NCBI GenBank assembly: GCA_047634655.1
Contig: JBLIHY010000002.1
Location: 1 to 46,197 of the forward strand
Length of the DNA stretch: 46,197 bases
Reading direction: 5' to 3'
From: CANLBN01 sp047634655
GTDB taxonomy: Bacteria > Pseudomonadota > Gammaproteobacteria > Pseudomonadales > Cellvibrionaceae
Under the pieces are notes generated by a model. It made no database searches, was not told the DNA's origin, and saw nothing but the letters and a program-made list of their open reading frames with translations. A program made the translations under genes and the position numbers. This document shows, piece by piece, positions 23,300 through 32,088 of the stretch (position 1 is the stretch's first letter; the number at the start of each line of letters is the position of its first letter).

Positions 23300-24068
23300 A
23301 GTCAAAGTCGCCGGTTGCTTCACTCGTTCCGCGACTAGTTACGATAAAGCGGCCGCCTTCCAGCGGCGGGTCGGCGAACAGCTGCTGGACGACTTGGTGG
23401 CTATAAACATCGAGGCCAAGCGCTGTCTGGATTTGGGCTGTGGCACTGGTTATTTTCACGAACGGCTGCAAGAAGCGCTAGGCGTTGGCGACTACCTGGG
23501 TATCGATATTGCCCAGGGAATGCTCAGTTTTTGTCGCCAGCGACACTCCCTCACGCAGCTAATATGCGCGGATGCGGAGCAATTGCCTTTGATGGAAAAC
23601 TGCCAGGTTTTTATCTATTCAAATCTTGCCCTGCAGTGGTGTGAAAATTTAACTCAGCTGCTATCTGAGCTTAATCGCGTATTACAGCCCGGTGGAATAC
23701 TGGCCTTTACTACTTTGGGTCCACAAACCCTTCACGAACTAAGACAGGCTTGGCAATCCGTAGACAATTTAATGCACGTCAATCGTTTTATCCCTCAAGG
23801 AGACTGGGAAGCCGCGATCGCCAAGCAGAATTTTCATATCGTGTCTCAGCGTAAAAACATCGAAGTCTTATATTATCCCGTTATGGCGAACATACTGAAG
23901 GAACTAAAAAATCTGGGAGCAAATCATGTCAAAGAAGGCCGGCGTAAGACGCTGACCGGCAGGGGCCATTGGCAGAAGTTACAGCAAGGTTATGAATCCT
24001 TTCGTCGGGGAGACGATTATCCAGCCAGTTACGAAGTATATTCCTGGATACTGCGCAAGGGCGTTTAG
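23289..24068 (+). CDS. bioC: Malonyl-ACP O-methyltransferase BioC
   Basis: SAM-dependent methyltransferase that methylates malonyl-ACP to start pimelate synthesis. Motif I is 'CLDLGCGTGYF' (46-56); 'VAGCFTRSATSYDKAAAFQR' at the N-terminus and 'YSNLALQWCENLTQLLSELN' with 'RVLQPGGILAFTTLGPQTL' further on are typical of BioC. 259 residues is the usual size. In Saccharophagus and Teredinibacter the BioH and BioC activities are fused in one protein; here they are separate genes overlapping by 11 nt. bioD, normally next, is missing at this place and occurs at 28849. Confidence 0.95.
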   Translation: MTNKVKVAGCFTRSATSYDKAAAFQRRVGEQLLDDLVAINIEAKRCLDLGCGTGYFHERLQEALGVGDYLGIDIAQGMLSFCRQRHSLTQLICADAEQLPLMENCQVFIYSNLALQWCENLTQLLSELNRVLQPGGILAFTTLGPQTLHELRQAWQSVDNLMHVNRFIPQGDWEAAIAKQNFHIVSQRKNIEVLYYPVMANILKELKNLGANHVKEGRRKTLTGRGHWQKLQQGYESFRRGDDYPASYEVYSWILRKGV

Positions 24069-24080
24069 GACGAGATGCGT

Positions 24081-24121
24081 AAATAAACACCTCCACCCCT
24101 TAGGGACGGGGACGTTTATTT
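24081..24121. repeat. REP-like hairpin after bioC
   Basis: AAATAAAC (24081-24088) pairs with GTTTATTT (24114-24121), and the inner arms are C-rich against G-rich (CTCCACCCC / GGGACGGGG) with a TTA loop. It stands right where the bioBFHC block ends. It may serve as a bioC terminator or be a REP/RAYT-type palindrome; 87 bp of unremarkable sequence follow. Confidence 0.45.
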
Positions 24122-24208
24122 CTCTGAACTCAAAGAGTCTTTTAAATAAATATTGCGATCAATATTTATGAATTTAAGTCTTTTTACCTTATCTTTTATT
24201 TCACTTTT

Positions 24209-24535
24209 TCACTGGGCTTGCGATGCGTCGCCGTCTGAATTTACGTTACCGCAATTCCAGCCCCAACTAATTTGTTTCTGAACAAAAATTTCAGATTTTT
24301 CTTCACAATATCCAATTTGGTGCTGAGCGCTCCACAGAACCTCTGAAACGCCCTCTTTTTCGTATCTTACTTCACAGGGTAGATTGGTCTCCTGATTTTC
24401 ATAAACTACGGAAATAACACGTTCTTTATTTCCGTAGTTACACAGATAGGTTTCGTCAGCCAAAACCTGGGTTGAACTGAGAAGAGCGATGAGCGCTATG
24501 GATTTGATAGTTATCAATCTAATAATGTTAAACAT
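24209..24535 (-). CDS. Secreted hypothetical protein with signal peptide
   Basis: 108 residues. A signal peptide is clear: basic start, hydrophobic 'SIALIALLSSTQVLA', cleavage before 'DETYLCNYGNKERVISVVY'. The mature part has four cysteines (in 'YLCNYG', 'LPCEVRY', 'GYCEEK', 'WNCGN'), enough for two disulfides, so a small periplasmic or secreted fold is expected. Function unknown; similar small 'YxCxYGNKER' proteins seem to occur in marine gammaproteobacteria, from memory. It is monocistronic on the minus strand in the DNA between bioC and bioD. Confidence 0.7.
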   Translation of the reverse strand: MFNIIRLITIKSIALIALLSSTQVLADETYLCNYGNKERVISVVYENQETNLPCEVRYEKEGVSEVLWSAQHQIGYCEEKSEIFVQKQISWGWNCGNVNSDGDASQAQ

Positions 24536-25141
24536 AATTAATTTTCCTTAATGTATATTTTATCGTTCAGCAAAAGCCCTTTCTCCTTTGTCTCCCAATT
24601 GACCTTGCTTCTTGTCGATTTTTGATTCTTTCGAATCCTTAGTTCAGTAGCAGTCTCTGATAAAGGCTTGTCTGATCCTGGATCAAGCGAGCCGCTTTCA
24701 GCCTAATTTTTTGTGTGCGTTTTTCTTTTGTGTACATTTATAGGACTGTCTTTTTCCAGTCATATTGGATACTCCTAAGCGTTTATGGCCGCTGATTAAA
24801 AATATCATTGAAACCTGGCAGATTCGCTCATTGGCAAGAATAATATTATTAAACTGAATCGTCGAGAGAATATTTATGATGTTCTAGCAGAATTATTAGG
24901 GCATGAAACTCGGCAATTGATCTATCAGACGGTTGAAGTGGAACCACGGGAATTTATAGTGCAGCTCTCCGTTCAACTAAGGAACTAAGGAACAAGCTGG
25001 AGTTTTGCATAAGTGCGCCTGACTGCAGAGCTGGAAGCAAAAACATGCCATTGGCATTTGTTGTCGAGCTTTTCCCTTAGTAGACTTTTCCTTTAACAGG
25101 CGCGCTCTTTTCTGCTGCCGTACTTTGTGGAAGCAGAAAGA
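24536..25141. other. Gene-poor stretch with one start-less open frame
   Basis: I find no complete gene. On the plus strand about 24812-24988 is open without a start codon and reads 'NIYDVLAELLGHETRQLIYQ' then 'TVEVEPREFIVQLS'. It looks protein-like but I cannot place it; it is probably a scrap of a lost gene. The rest is low in coding signal. Confidence 0.35.
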
Positions 25142-26020
25142 TTATTTACTGAAAAATTCAAGTAACTCGCTGCAAACCGCCTCGGACGCCTCTTCGGCAA
25201 GAAAATGACCAGAATCCAATGCGTTACCTTCCACTTTTAAAGCATATTCTAACCATATATCGAGCGGTTTGTAGGTTTGATGCACAAATCCTTTTAAGCC
25301 CCACAACACCAGCAGCGGCGCTTCTACCCTGTTATCTTTATCCGCTTCATCGTGCTCGAGATCGATAGTTGCACCGGCGCGATAATCCTCGCATGAGGCA
25401 TCAATAGTATCGGGTTGACTAAAACAACGAACGTATTCTGCTACCGATTCGTCTGAAAATACCATGCCCGGTGCAGACCATCGTTTTAACTTTTCCATCA
25501 AATAATAAGCGGGATCTGCTGCAATCATTCGCTCTGGCAAGCCATCCGGCTGAATAAGAAAAAACCAGTGGTAGTAGCCGGTGGCAAAATGTTGATCCGT
25601 TGTATTGAACATATGACGAGTGGGAACAATATCCATCACGCAGACCTTGTCCACCGCATTGGAGTGATCGAGCGCTATTCGGTGAGCCACCCTCGCCCCG
25701 CGATCATGTCCCGCAACCGAAAATTGTCGATATCCAAATTGTTGCATCACCTCGACCATATCCTGCGCCATCGCGCGTTTTGAGTACGTAGAGTGGTCCG
25801 CAGCGCTCGCTGGCTTTTCGCTATCTCCATAACCTCGAAGATCGGGACAAATGACATGAAAGTGTCGAGCGAGTAAAGGAGCGACTTTATGCCACATCGC
25901 GTGAGTTTGCGGGTAGCCATGCAATAACAACAGCGGATTACCTGAACCACCATGGACCAGATTGATTTCAGCGCCGCTCGTTTTTATTTGCGTTGTCGTA
26001 AATTGATTGGTGAACAACAT
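25142..26020 (-). CDS. Alpha/beta hydrolase, fluoroacetate/haloacetate dehalogenase-like
   Basis: 292-residue hydrolase with an Asp nucleophile. 'VAGHDRGARVAHR' supplies Asp106 with the carboxylate-binding Arg107 and Arg110; Asp130 in 'VMDIVPT' and His272 in 'SGHFLAEE' complete the triad. The halide pocket of fluoroacetate dehalogenases (His, Trp, Tyr) is matched by H151-W152 in 'YYHWFFLIQ' and Tyr213 in 'EDYRAGATIDLEHD'. The oxyanion turn is 'LLHGYPQTHAMW'. Full conservation supports hydrolysis of a haloacetate, although many relatives are uncharacterised or use other substrates. It stands alone on the minus strand. Confidence 0.75.
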   Translation of the reverse strand: MLFTNQFTTTQIKTSGAEINLVHGGSGNPLLLLHGYPQTHAMWHKVAPLLARHFHVICPDLRGYGDSEKPASAADHSTYSKRAMAQDMVEVMQQFGYRQFSVAGHDRGARVAHRIALDHSNAVDKVCVMDIVPTRHMFNTTDQHFATGYYHWFFLIQPDGLPERMIAADPAYYLMEKLKRWSAPGMVFSDESVAEYVRCFSQPDTIDASCEDYRAGATIDLEHDEADKDNRVEAPLLVLWGLKGFVHQTYKPLDIWLEYALKVEGNALDSGHFLAEEASEAVCSELLEFFSK

Positions 26021-26308
26021 CGGGATTAACCTGAGAATTTCATCGACGACCAGAACAGCCTTGCCGCGTTAGTGCTTGAAAGGCCGCTGTGCGATTGCAT
26101 TGCTAGCGGTACAGATGCCGATAGCAATGTGAACTAGCGAGAGGGTTTTTATAAAACAAGTGCGACAATAAGTTAGTGTTCAGTATTTTTCTAGCGGCTC
26201 ACCATTGCTATCGCTATAAAATTCGATATTCTCGCCTCCAACCGCGGAAGGTGACAACTAACCAAACTCAGATACAGTAGGTCTTTTGCTAATCATACTT
26301 TCGCCCAC

Positions 26309-26340
26309 AAAAAAAGGCGAATCCCGAAGGATTCGCCTTT
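26309..26340 (-). terminator. Rho-independent terminator of the csp gene
   Basis: On the minus strand: AAGGCGAATCC, a TTCG tetraloop, GGATTCGCCTT and seven or more Ts. Perfect 11-bp stem, 20 bp after the csp stop codon. The 290 bp further left, to the dehalogenase start, hold only a short C-terminal-like scrap ('GGENIEFYSDSNGEPLEKY' on the minus strand, about 26186-26250). Confidence 0.9.
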
Positions 26341-26359
26341 CGAATAAATCGACTATTAA

Positions 26360-26569
26360 TTAAATAGCGACGATGTTCTCGGCTTGAGGCCCTTTTTGAC
26401 CGTCGGTAACAGTGAACTTAACTTTTTGGCCTTCCATTAGTGTTTTGAAGCCATCGCTGACAATTGCACTAAAGTGGGCAAAAACGTCTGGTCCAGACTC
26501 CTGCTCGATAAAACCAAAACCTTTAGATTCGTTGAACCACTTAACGGTTCCTGATGTTGTATTAGACAT
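26360..26569 (-). CDS. Cold-shock domain protein (CspA family)
   Basis: 69-residue single-domain RNA/DNA-binding protein. RNP1 'KGFGFIEQ' and RNP2 'DVFAHFS' are intact, with 'GTVKWFNESKGFGF' at the start and 'GPQAENIVAI' at the end. It melts RNA structure and may act in cold or stationary phase. The upstream 180 bp have no gene and probably form a long 5' leader, as in other csp genes. A strong terminator follows. Which CspA paralogue it is cannot be told. Confidence 0.95.
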   Translation of the reverse strand: MSNTTSGTVKWFNESKGFGFIEQESGPDVFAHFSAIVSDGFKTLMEGQKVKFTVTDGQKGPQAENIVAI

Positions 26570-26821
26570 AATGATATCCTGAAATTTGTTGATTGTAGTG
26601 CCTTTGAACGGCTTGAATTGCTTAAAATGTAGACTGGAATTTAAAAACTGCAGGACGAGTGTTACGAGTAATACGGCGAAATGTAGTAGGTAAATAATAG
26701 GCTTTCTTTTTAGCTGTTCCGAACATTATAGCGATCATATCTGAATGTCAAGAAACATTTTAAATTTATATATAGCCCATTCATAACCAATGACTCGCGT
26801 TCTTCACCCGTCGTTAACTAA

Positions 26822-27337
26822 TCAATCTTGATTCACGAAAATTAAGTGGCTTATATCAAAACCGGAAGCTTTCGATCGCTGCTTAAATTTATCAATGATC
26901 TCCTGCGGCAAATTCGGGCTTCGCGACAAAAGCCACAAATAGGATGTGTCGGGTCCTGAAACAAAGGCGTATTCATAATTCACCTTATCGAGTTCAAAGA
27001 TCACGTATGAACCGTAAAAAGGGCCAAAAAATGAAACTTTAAGATAACCTTCGTCTTCCTTATTAACAAAATAAGCCTTGCCTTCAGCTACCCTCCACTC
27101 GCCATCTTCCGGCGAGTAACCGCGGTTGACAACGGAAAAACCGTCCTCCTTTCTAAGGGAATATTCCGCTGTGACGCTCTCGAGACCTCGTTCAAACGAA
27201 TGGTCCAATCTGGCTATTTCGTACCATTTCCCCAAGTACTTTTTCAATTCAAATTCGTCTACCGGTGAGATTTTTTCCGGCATTCCAAGACAACCAACTA
27301 ACCATGTCGACATTAACAATAACAACGCAACTCTCAT
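26822..27337 (-). CDS. blc: Outer-membrane lipocalin Blc
   Basis: Lipoprotein of 171 residues. The lipobox 'LVGC' places the acylated Cys at 16 in 'STWLVGCLGMPEK'. The lipocalin motif 'LGKWYEIARLDHSFERG' comes next, followed by 'FFGPFYGSYVIFELD' and 'YLWLLSRSP', both characteristic of bacterial Blc. Blc binds lysophospholipids and fatty acids at the outer membrane and is typically stress or stationary phase induced. It is transcribed alone on the minus strand, 110 bp downstream of the VIT1-type gene. Confidence 0.93.
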   Translation of the reverse strand: MRVALLLLMSTWLVGCLGMPEKISPVDEFELKKYLGKWYEIARLDHSFERGLESVTAEYSLRKEDGFSVVNRGYSPEDGEWRVAEGKAYFVNKEDEGYLKVSFFGPFYGSYVIFELDKVNYEYAFVSGPDTSYLWLLSRSPNLPQEIIDKFKQRSKASGFDISHLIFVNQD

Positions 27338-27447
27338 ATTTCCTCCGATTATCTTAAAGTTAACATCGCCGGCAGGGAGACCATGAAACTAATGCCTCTG
27401 CAGCGGAAGAGCAATAATGGCGAGTTATGGATTACGACACAGTCAAC

Positions 27448-28209
27448 TCACGCAATCACCACCCCAAACACCTCGCGCAGCAAATACCCCGTCAAGAAAG
27501 CCAGGCCTGCCGCCATACCACCCGTTAAAAGTGTACGAAAACCAGATAACACCATAGGTTTGTCGAAAGCGAGACTTTTTAACATGCCTATCGAGAAGAA
27601 CATAACTCCGGCAACAAACGCACTAATGATGAACTTCTGTTGTATTGGCAATGTTGCAACAAGAAAAGGTAACAGTGGCATTGCCCCTACTACAATAAAT
27701 GCAACCAAGGTTGCTGCCGCTGATGTCCACGGGTTGGGTGAAACTTTATCTATTCCGTGCTCCTCGGTCAGCATGGTGTCAACCCATAATCTCTTGTCTG
27801 CACTTATGGTGGAAACAATAGTTTCGAGAACTTCGCCTTTAAAACCCTTCTTGGCAAATATCTGGCGCAACTCCTCGCATTCTCCTTCGGGAATAACCTC
27901 AATATGCCTTTCCTCTGAGCGCTTGACACTTTCCATAAATTCCCGTTTTGATCTATGGGATTCATAATTACTGACCGCCATGCTAAAACCGTCTGCCAAG
28001 AGGTTGGAAAATCCAAGTATCACTGCAACTGACGAGGGAAGTCCTGCACCGACAACACCCGAGACAACGGCGAAGGTAGTCACGCAACCGTCTATACCTC
28101 CGAGAACAGCATCCGATATATTTTGAGTTTTTGGCGGCAGACTCAAGCGCGCTCTAATGGAATCTGGATGATGTTCTCGAACTAATTCTTCAATACTACC
28201 CTTTGCCAT
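27448..28209 (-). CDS. VIT1/CCC1 family Fe2+/Mn2+ transporter
   Basis: 253-residue membrane protein with five predicted helices. The first repeat reads 'DAVLGGIDGCVTTFAVVSGV' and 'LGFSNLLADGFSMAVSNYES', the signature of CCC1-type transporters; the cytoplasmic loop 'RHIEVIPEGECEELRQIFAK' carries the acidic metal-binding helix. The C-terminal helices contain 'AAATLVAFIVVGAMPLLPFL'. Family members move Fe2+ or Mn2+ out of the cytosol; direction here is inferred. It is an isolated minus-strand gene. Confidence 0.88.
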   Translation of the reverse strand: MAKGSIEELVREHHPDSIRARLSLPPKTQNISDAVLGGIDGCVTTFAVVSGVVGAGLPSSVAVILGFSNLLADGFSMAVSNYESHRSKREFMESVKRSEERHIEVIPEGECEELRQIFAKKGFKGEVLETIVSTISADKRLWVDTMLTEEHGIDKVSPNPWTSAAATLVAFIVVGAMPLLPFLVATLPIQQKFIISAFVAGVMFFSIGMLKSLAFDKPMVLSGFRTLLTGGMAAGLAFLTGYLLREVFGVVIA

Positions 28210-28298
28210 CGAGGGGCCTCTCCAATAATCGATTTAAAGCATTTACTGCGAGCGCCAAAGAACGGAAAGCCCGTCAACAAAGTGCTTCACAGACTAAG

Positions 28299-28433
28299 AA
28301 TACTCTGATTAATTCAGCCATAAAGTCATCTTCGATCGAAAAACAAGAGTTCGATGTTTATTTTTTTGTATTTTCAATCAGTTAGGCGATTGAACTTGGC
28401 CGCGCTTCCCTGTGGTGCAGGGATCTCTGAATT
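28299..28433 (-). repeat. Dispersed repeat, copy 1 (inverted relative to copy 2)
   Basis: Two blocks, 28299-28329 (31 bp) and 28416-28433 (18 bp), recur in inverse orientation and matching order at 29686-29716 and 29630-29647. Both blocks are perfect matches. The spacer is 86 bp here and 38 bp in copy 2, so one copy has an indel. The pair brackets bioD. The rest of 28210-28848 has no gene I can support, apart from the hairpin at 28629-28655. Confidence 0.75.
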
Positions 28434-28628
28434 GACCAAAAACCCATAAAATATAATCTATTTATTATCCATCGTGTTTTCTACCTGTTGTAAAAATACG
28501 ATACAGAGACATCATGTCTCTCTATTCTCATTTAAAAGACCCTTTGCATTCTTCAATAAAATTTTAAAAAGGTTCTTTAAGTTATTAAAAATAAAAGTTA
28601 ATTTACGTTTCTAGCTTATCGAATATAA

Positions 28629-28655
28629 AAATGGCTAGATTTAGTCTAGCCATTT
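28629..28655 (-). terminator. Perfect hairpin upstream of bioD
   Basis: Arms AAATGGCTAGA and TCTAGCCATTT (11 bp) around TTTAG. On the minus strand it is followed by TTTTTAT, so it could end a leftward transcript, although no minus-strand gene lies to its right. It may be a relic or protect the 5' side of the bioD region. Confidence 0.4.
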
Positions 28656-28848
28656 CATTAACGTTCGCACAGCTTGCAGATCACCATTCATTAGAAAAGA
28701 GACCAATGCATATGAGACCTCGTTGCTCTGATTTATTGATGGTTTACGCTGGCCTGATTATTATAGTAAATCGTTACATATCTCTCAAAATTCTGCAGCT
28801 ACAACACTCGGCATTGGATCATTAAATTAATAGCACTGGGGACTATAA

Positions 28849-29532
28849 GTGGCAAAATCGTTTTTTGTAACCGGCACTGATACTGGAATTGGAAAAACGC
28901 TCGTCAGCACCGGATTGCTGTTCAAGGCCAGACAGCAGGGTCTATCGACAGCGGCGCTAAAGCCCGTTGCCGCTGGTTGTGAACGGACCGCGGAGGGCTT
29001 GCGCAACGACGACGCGCTGGCGCTACTGGCGCAAACTACCGCCGAATTGTCCTACGAAAAAATCAACCCTGTAGCTTTGGAAGCACCCATTGCTCCTCAT
29101 ATCGCGGCAGCCGAAAGTGGGCGCAATTTAGAAATCGCCAGTATGACTAGGCAAAGTCAACTGGTATTGCAACAAAGGTATGATCTCACCCTAATCGAAG
29201 GCGCTGGCGGTTGGCAGGTGCCTATAAATGCAGAGGAGACACTGGCAGATCTCGCGGTCTCGCTAGAATTACCAGTAATTTTAGTGGTGGGCCTGCGCCT
29301 GGGTTGCATCAACCACGCTCTGTTAACGGCACAAGCCATTCGCTCCAGTGGAGCGCCGTTAGCAGCCTGGGTCGCTAATCAGGTGGATCCGGAAATGTCG
29401 AGGGTAGAGGAAAATATTGCAACTCTGGCTCACCGTTTGGCCGCCCCCTATCTGGGCCACATTCCCTTTCTCGACAAGGCCGAACCAAAACATGCCGCTA
29501 AATATCTACGCCTAGAGCAGCTTTCGCTTTAA
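28849..29532 (+). CDS. bioD: Dethiobiotin synthetase
   Basis: ATP-dependent carboxylase that closes the ureido ring of dethiobiotin. The P-loop 'GTDTGIGKT' is at 9-17; 'ALKPVAAGCE' and 'LIEGAGGWQVPIN' give the substrate lysine and Mg-binding region; 'EAPIAPHIAA' is also typical. 227 residues is normal. The start is GTG at 28849 with GGGGA about 8 nt upstream. In most gammaproteobacteria bioD follows bioC directly; here it is 4.8 kb away, standing alone between inverted repeats, so its own promoter is needed. Confidence 0.96.
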   Translation: MAKSFFVTGTDTGIGKTLVSTGLLFKARQQGLSTAALKPVAAGCERTAEGLRNDDALALLAQTTAELSYEKINPVALEAPIAPHIAAAESGRNLEIASMTRQSQLVLQQRYDLTLIEGAGGWQVPINAEETLADLAVSLELPVILVVGLRLGCINHALLTAQAIRSSGAPLAAWVANQVDPEMSRVEENIATLAHRLAAPYLGHIPFLDKAEPKHAAKYLRLEQLSL

Positions 29533-29629
29533 CCAAATCATGTTGCTGGAAATGTTTGTAAAAACGGTTTTTATACTGGAATGGCAAAAAACCAGCAATA
29601 GCGGCTTAAGTATTTAGGAATCTCGGATA

Positions 29630-29716
29630 AATTCAGAGATCCCTGCAGCGCATAGAAGAGAAAAATCGAATTTTTCCGACCGAAAATGACTTTATGGCTG
29701 AATTAATCAGAGTATT
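29630..29716 (+). repeat. Dispersed repeat, copy 2
   Basis: AATTCAGAGATCCCTGCA (29630-29647) and the 31-bp block ATGACTTTATGG...AGAGTATT (29686-29716) are exact inverse copies of blocks at 28416-28433 and 28299-28329. To the left, GGAATCTC (29618-29625) with CAGAGATCC makes a partial hairpin like that at 20022. No gene is visible in 29533-29845 otherwise. Confidence 0.75.
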
Positions 29717-29845
29717 TTTTATTGTTGAGCCCGAAGATGTAAAGTAGCCGAATTAATCCCCTGCCACTAGCGAGTTATTAGCAAACTGAGAACGTAAAAA
29801 GTAATATCAGGTTCACCCACCCAATTACTGACAGGCAATACAATC

Positions 29846-30652
29846 ATGGCCACCTATGCGGTAGGAGATATTCAAGGCTGTTTGGATCCTCTACAAACGC
29901 TGTTAACGCAAGTTTCGTTTAAACCCGGTAGAGACAAGCTCTGGGTAGTCGGCGACATTGTTAATCGCGGGCCGAAGTCGCTAGAAACCTTGCGATTTTT
30001 ATTTCACTTGCGGGATTCATTGGTCATTGTTCTCGGCAACCACGATTTACACCTCCTCGCGGTCGCGGCCGGTTATCGACGTCACGGCTCCTCCGATACC
30101 TTGGAGAATATTTTGAGAGCGCCGGACCGCGATGTATTACTGGAGTGGTTGCGGCAACAAGCGCTACTGCATCACGACCCGCAATTGAACTACACCATGG
30201 TTCATGCGGGGATCCCGCCACAGTGGTCGCTGAAGGAGGCCATCAGCCATGCAGACGAAGTCACCGAAGTGCTGCGCAGCGCCAACGTTGATCAATATTT
30301 AAAACACTTGTATGGCCGCGAGCCAGATATTTGGGACGAGTCACTAACCGGCCCCGCTCGCTGGCGGCTGATCACCAATTACTTTACTCAGATGCGTTTT
30401 TGTTCCGCGGAAGGAAGACTCGAACTAAAAACTAAGACGGACGCAGAGGCCGAGCCAGAGGGCTATCGGCCGTGGTTCGCTCACAAAAATCGCCTCGCGC
30501 GGGGTGAACGCATCATTTTCGGCCACTGGGCGGCACTCGACGGCAACGCCAACCACGAAAACATTTACGCTATCGACACCGGTTTTGTCTGGGGTAGAAA
30601 ATTGACCATGATGAGTCTGGATACGCAGACTTTTTTCTCGGTGGGGAATTAG
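29846..30652 (+). CDS. apaH: Bis(5'-nucleosyl)-tetraphosphatase, symmetrical
   Basis: Metallophosphatase that splits Ap4A into two ADP and can decap NpnN-RNA. Signature motifs are all present: 'VGDIQGCLDPL' (GDxxG), 'VVGDIVNRGPKSLE' (GDxxxRG), 'VLGNHDLHLL' (GNHD), 'MVHAGIPPQW' and 'IIFGHWAALDG'. 268 residues fits ApaH. It is monocistronic here instead of following rsmA/apaG as in enterics, and a terminator stands at its stop codon. Confidence 0.96.
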   Translation: MATYAVGDIQGCLDPLQTLLTQVSFKPGRDKLWVVGDIVNRGPKSLETLRFLFHLRDSLVIVLGNHDLHLLAVAAGYRRHGSSDTLENILRAPDRDVLLEWLRQQALLHHDPQLNYTMVHAGIPPQWSLKEAISHADEVTEVLRSANVDQYLKHLYGREPDIWDESLTGPARWRLITNYFTQMRFCSAEGRLELKTKTDAEAEPEGYRPWFAHKNRLARGERIIFGHWAALDGNANHENIYAIDTGFVWGRKLTMMSLDTQTFFSVGN

Positions 30653-30684
30653 CCGCCATCGGCTTGGCAGTGGCGGCTATTTTC
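30650..30684 (+). terminator. Terminator between convergent apaH and galE
   Basis: TAGCCGCC (30650-30657) and GGCGGCTA (30672-30679) form an 8-bp stem around a 14-nt loop, followed by TTTTCT. The TAG of apaH is part of the left arm. Confidence 0.75.
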
Positions 30685-30705
30685 TAATGAATTAGAGCAT
30701 ATCTC

Positions 30706-31725
30706 CTAGTCGCCGTAACCGTTGGGATTTTTTGACTGCCAGCGCCAGGTGTCTTCAACCATCGTGTCCAGGTCCAATTCCGTTTTCCAATTCAGCTCTC
30801 TCAAAGCCAACGAGGCATCGGCGTAGTACTCAGCCAGATCGCCTTCGCGGCGCGGCATCACGCGATAGGGAACTTGCTTGCCGCTGGCTTTTTCGAAAGC
30901 CTCGATCACTTCGAGAACACTGCTACCTTTACCGCCACCGAGATTGTATACATGGCAATCCGGATCAGCCTTCAACAGTTTCTGCAGCGCTTTTACATGA
31001 CCTTTGGCCAAATCGACCACGTGGATGTAGTCGCGAACCCCGGTGCCATCAACCGTGGGGTAATCATCGCCAAATACGCTGAGTTCGGGCAATTTGCCAA
31101 CCGCAACCTGGGCGACATATGGCAGCAGATTGTTGGGGATGCCCTGGGGATCTTCTCCAATCAAGCCACTAGGGTGTGCGCCAATGGGATTGAAATATCT
31201 GAGCAGGGAAACACGCCACGGGCTCTCGGGCTTGTTACATGCATCGCGAAGAAGTTCTTCGACCATTAATTTAGTGCGCCCGTAAACATTGCAGGCCCCA
31301 GTGGACAAGGTTTCAACATAAGGGACGGGAGCATCGGCACCATAAACCGTCGCCGATGAACTGAAGACCAGATAGGGACAATTGTTTTCTTCCATCACTT
31401 GCGCCAAAGCGATACTGCCGCCGACGTTTACGTGGTAATAATGCAGAGGGATCTGAGAGGATTCACCGACCGCCTTGAGACCGGCAAAGTGAATCACCGC
31501 TTGGATAGCGTATTCTGAAAATACAGTTCGCAGGCAATCGCGATCACAGACATCGCCCTTTACAAAATCCAGTGTTTTCCCCGCGATCGCTTTAACACGG
31601 GTTAGCGCCTCTACTTTGCTGTTCGATAAATCATCTAAAATAACGAGTTCAAATCCGTTCTTCAGTAACTCCACACATGTGTGACTACCAATATAACCCG
31701 CACCACCCGTTACCAATGTTTTCAT
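30706..31725 (-). CDS. galE: UDP-glucose 4-epimerase
   Basis: Extended short-chain dehydrogenase interconverting UDP-glucose and UDP-galactose for polysaccharide and LPS synthesis. NAD-binding 'VTGGAGYIGSHTCVELL' is at 5-21; the catalytic Tyr148 and Lys152 are in 'NVYGRTKLMVEE', with Ser at 'FSSSATVYGA'. 'LLRYFNPIGAHPSGLIGEDP' and 'GVRDYIHVVDLAKGHV' are GalE-specific. 339 residues is the standard length. Single gene, convergent with apaH. Confidence 0.97.
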   Translation of the reverse strand: MKTLVTGGAGYIGSHTCVELLKNGFELVILDDLSNSKVEALTRVKAIAGKTLDFVKGDVCDRDCLRTVFSEYAIQAVIHFAGLKAVGESSQIPLHYYHVNVGGSIALAQVMEENNCPYLVFSSSATVYGADAPVPYVETLSTGACNVYGRTKLMVEELLRDACNKPESPWRVSLLRYFNPIGAHPSGLIGEDPQGIPNNLLPYVAQVAVGKLPELSVFGDDYPTVDGTGVRDYIHVVDLAKGHVKALQKLLKADPDCHVYNLGGGKGSSVLEVIEAFEKASGKQVPYRVMPRREGDLAEYYADASLALRELNWKTELDLDTMVEDTWRWQSKNPNGYGD

Positions 31726-32088
31726 AAAAATCCCCTAAGTCTAGAATTTCAGCCTTAACCTCGACGCCAGCTGAGGCTGCCTGTTTATCGATCGCCTTAA
31801 CATCACATCATCTTAACAATGGCGTACCTGAATTTTTCAGCCGCTGGCGACAAGCTTTTTACCGTTGCTTAGCCGTCGGCCGAGTGTGCAAATTAAGCAG
31901 TGTGCCAGGTTAATAGCCTGTGTGAAAAATACCAAGGGGATTGTACAGCAGCCGAGAGGGACTCTGTGTCGATTATTTATGAAGCTGTACCCACTGCTGT
32001 CTCACTTAAAAAATAAAGCGGCTTAAATCTATTGGCATTAGATGTAAATGCAGTTGTCTAAAAAAAACTGTATTTATCGAGGTTTTAA

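Noticed and set aside
28631..28825. 64-codon plus-strand frame before bioD
   Set aside because: Its start lies inside a perfect hairpin and no coding character is visible.
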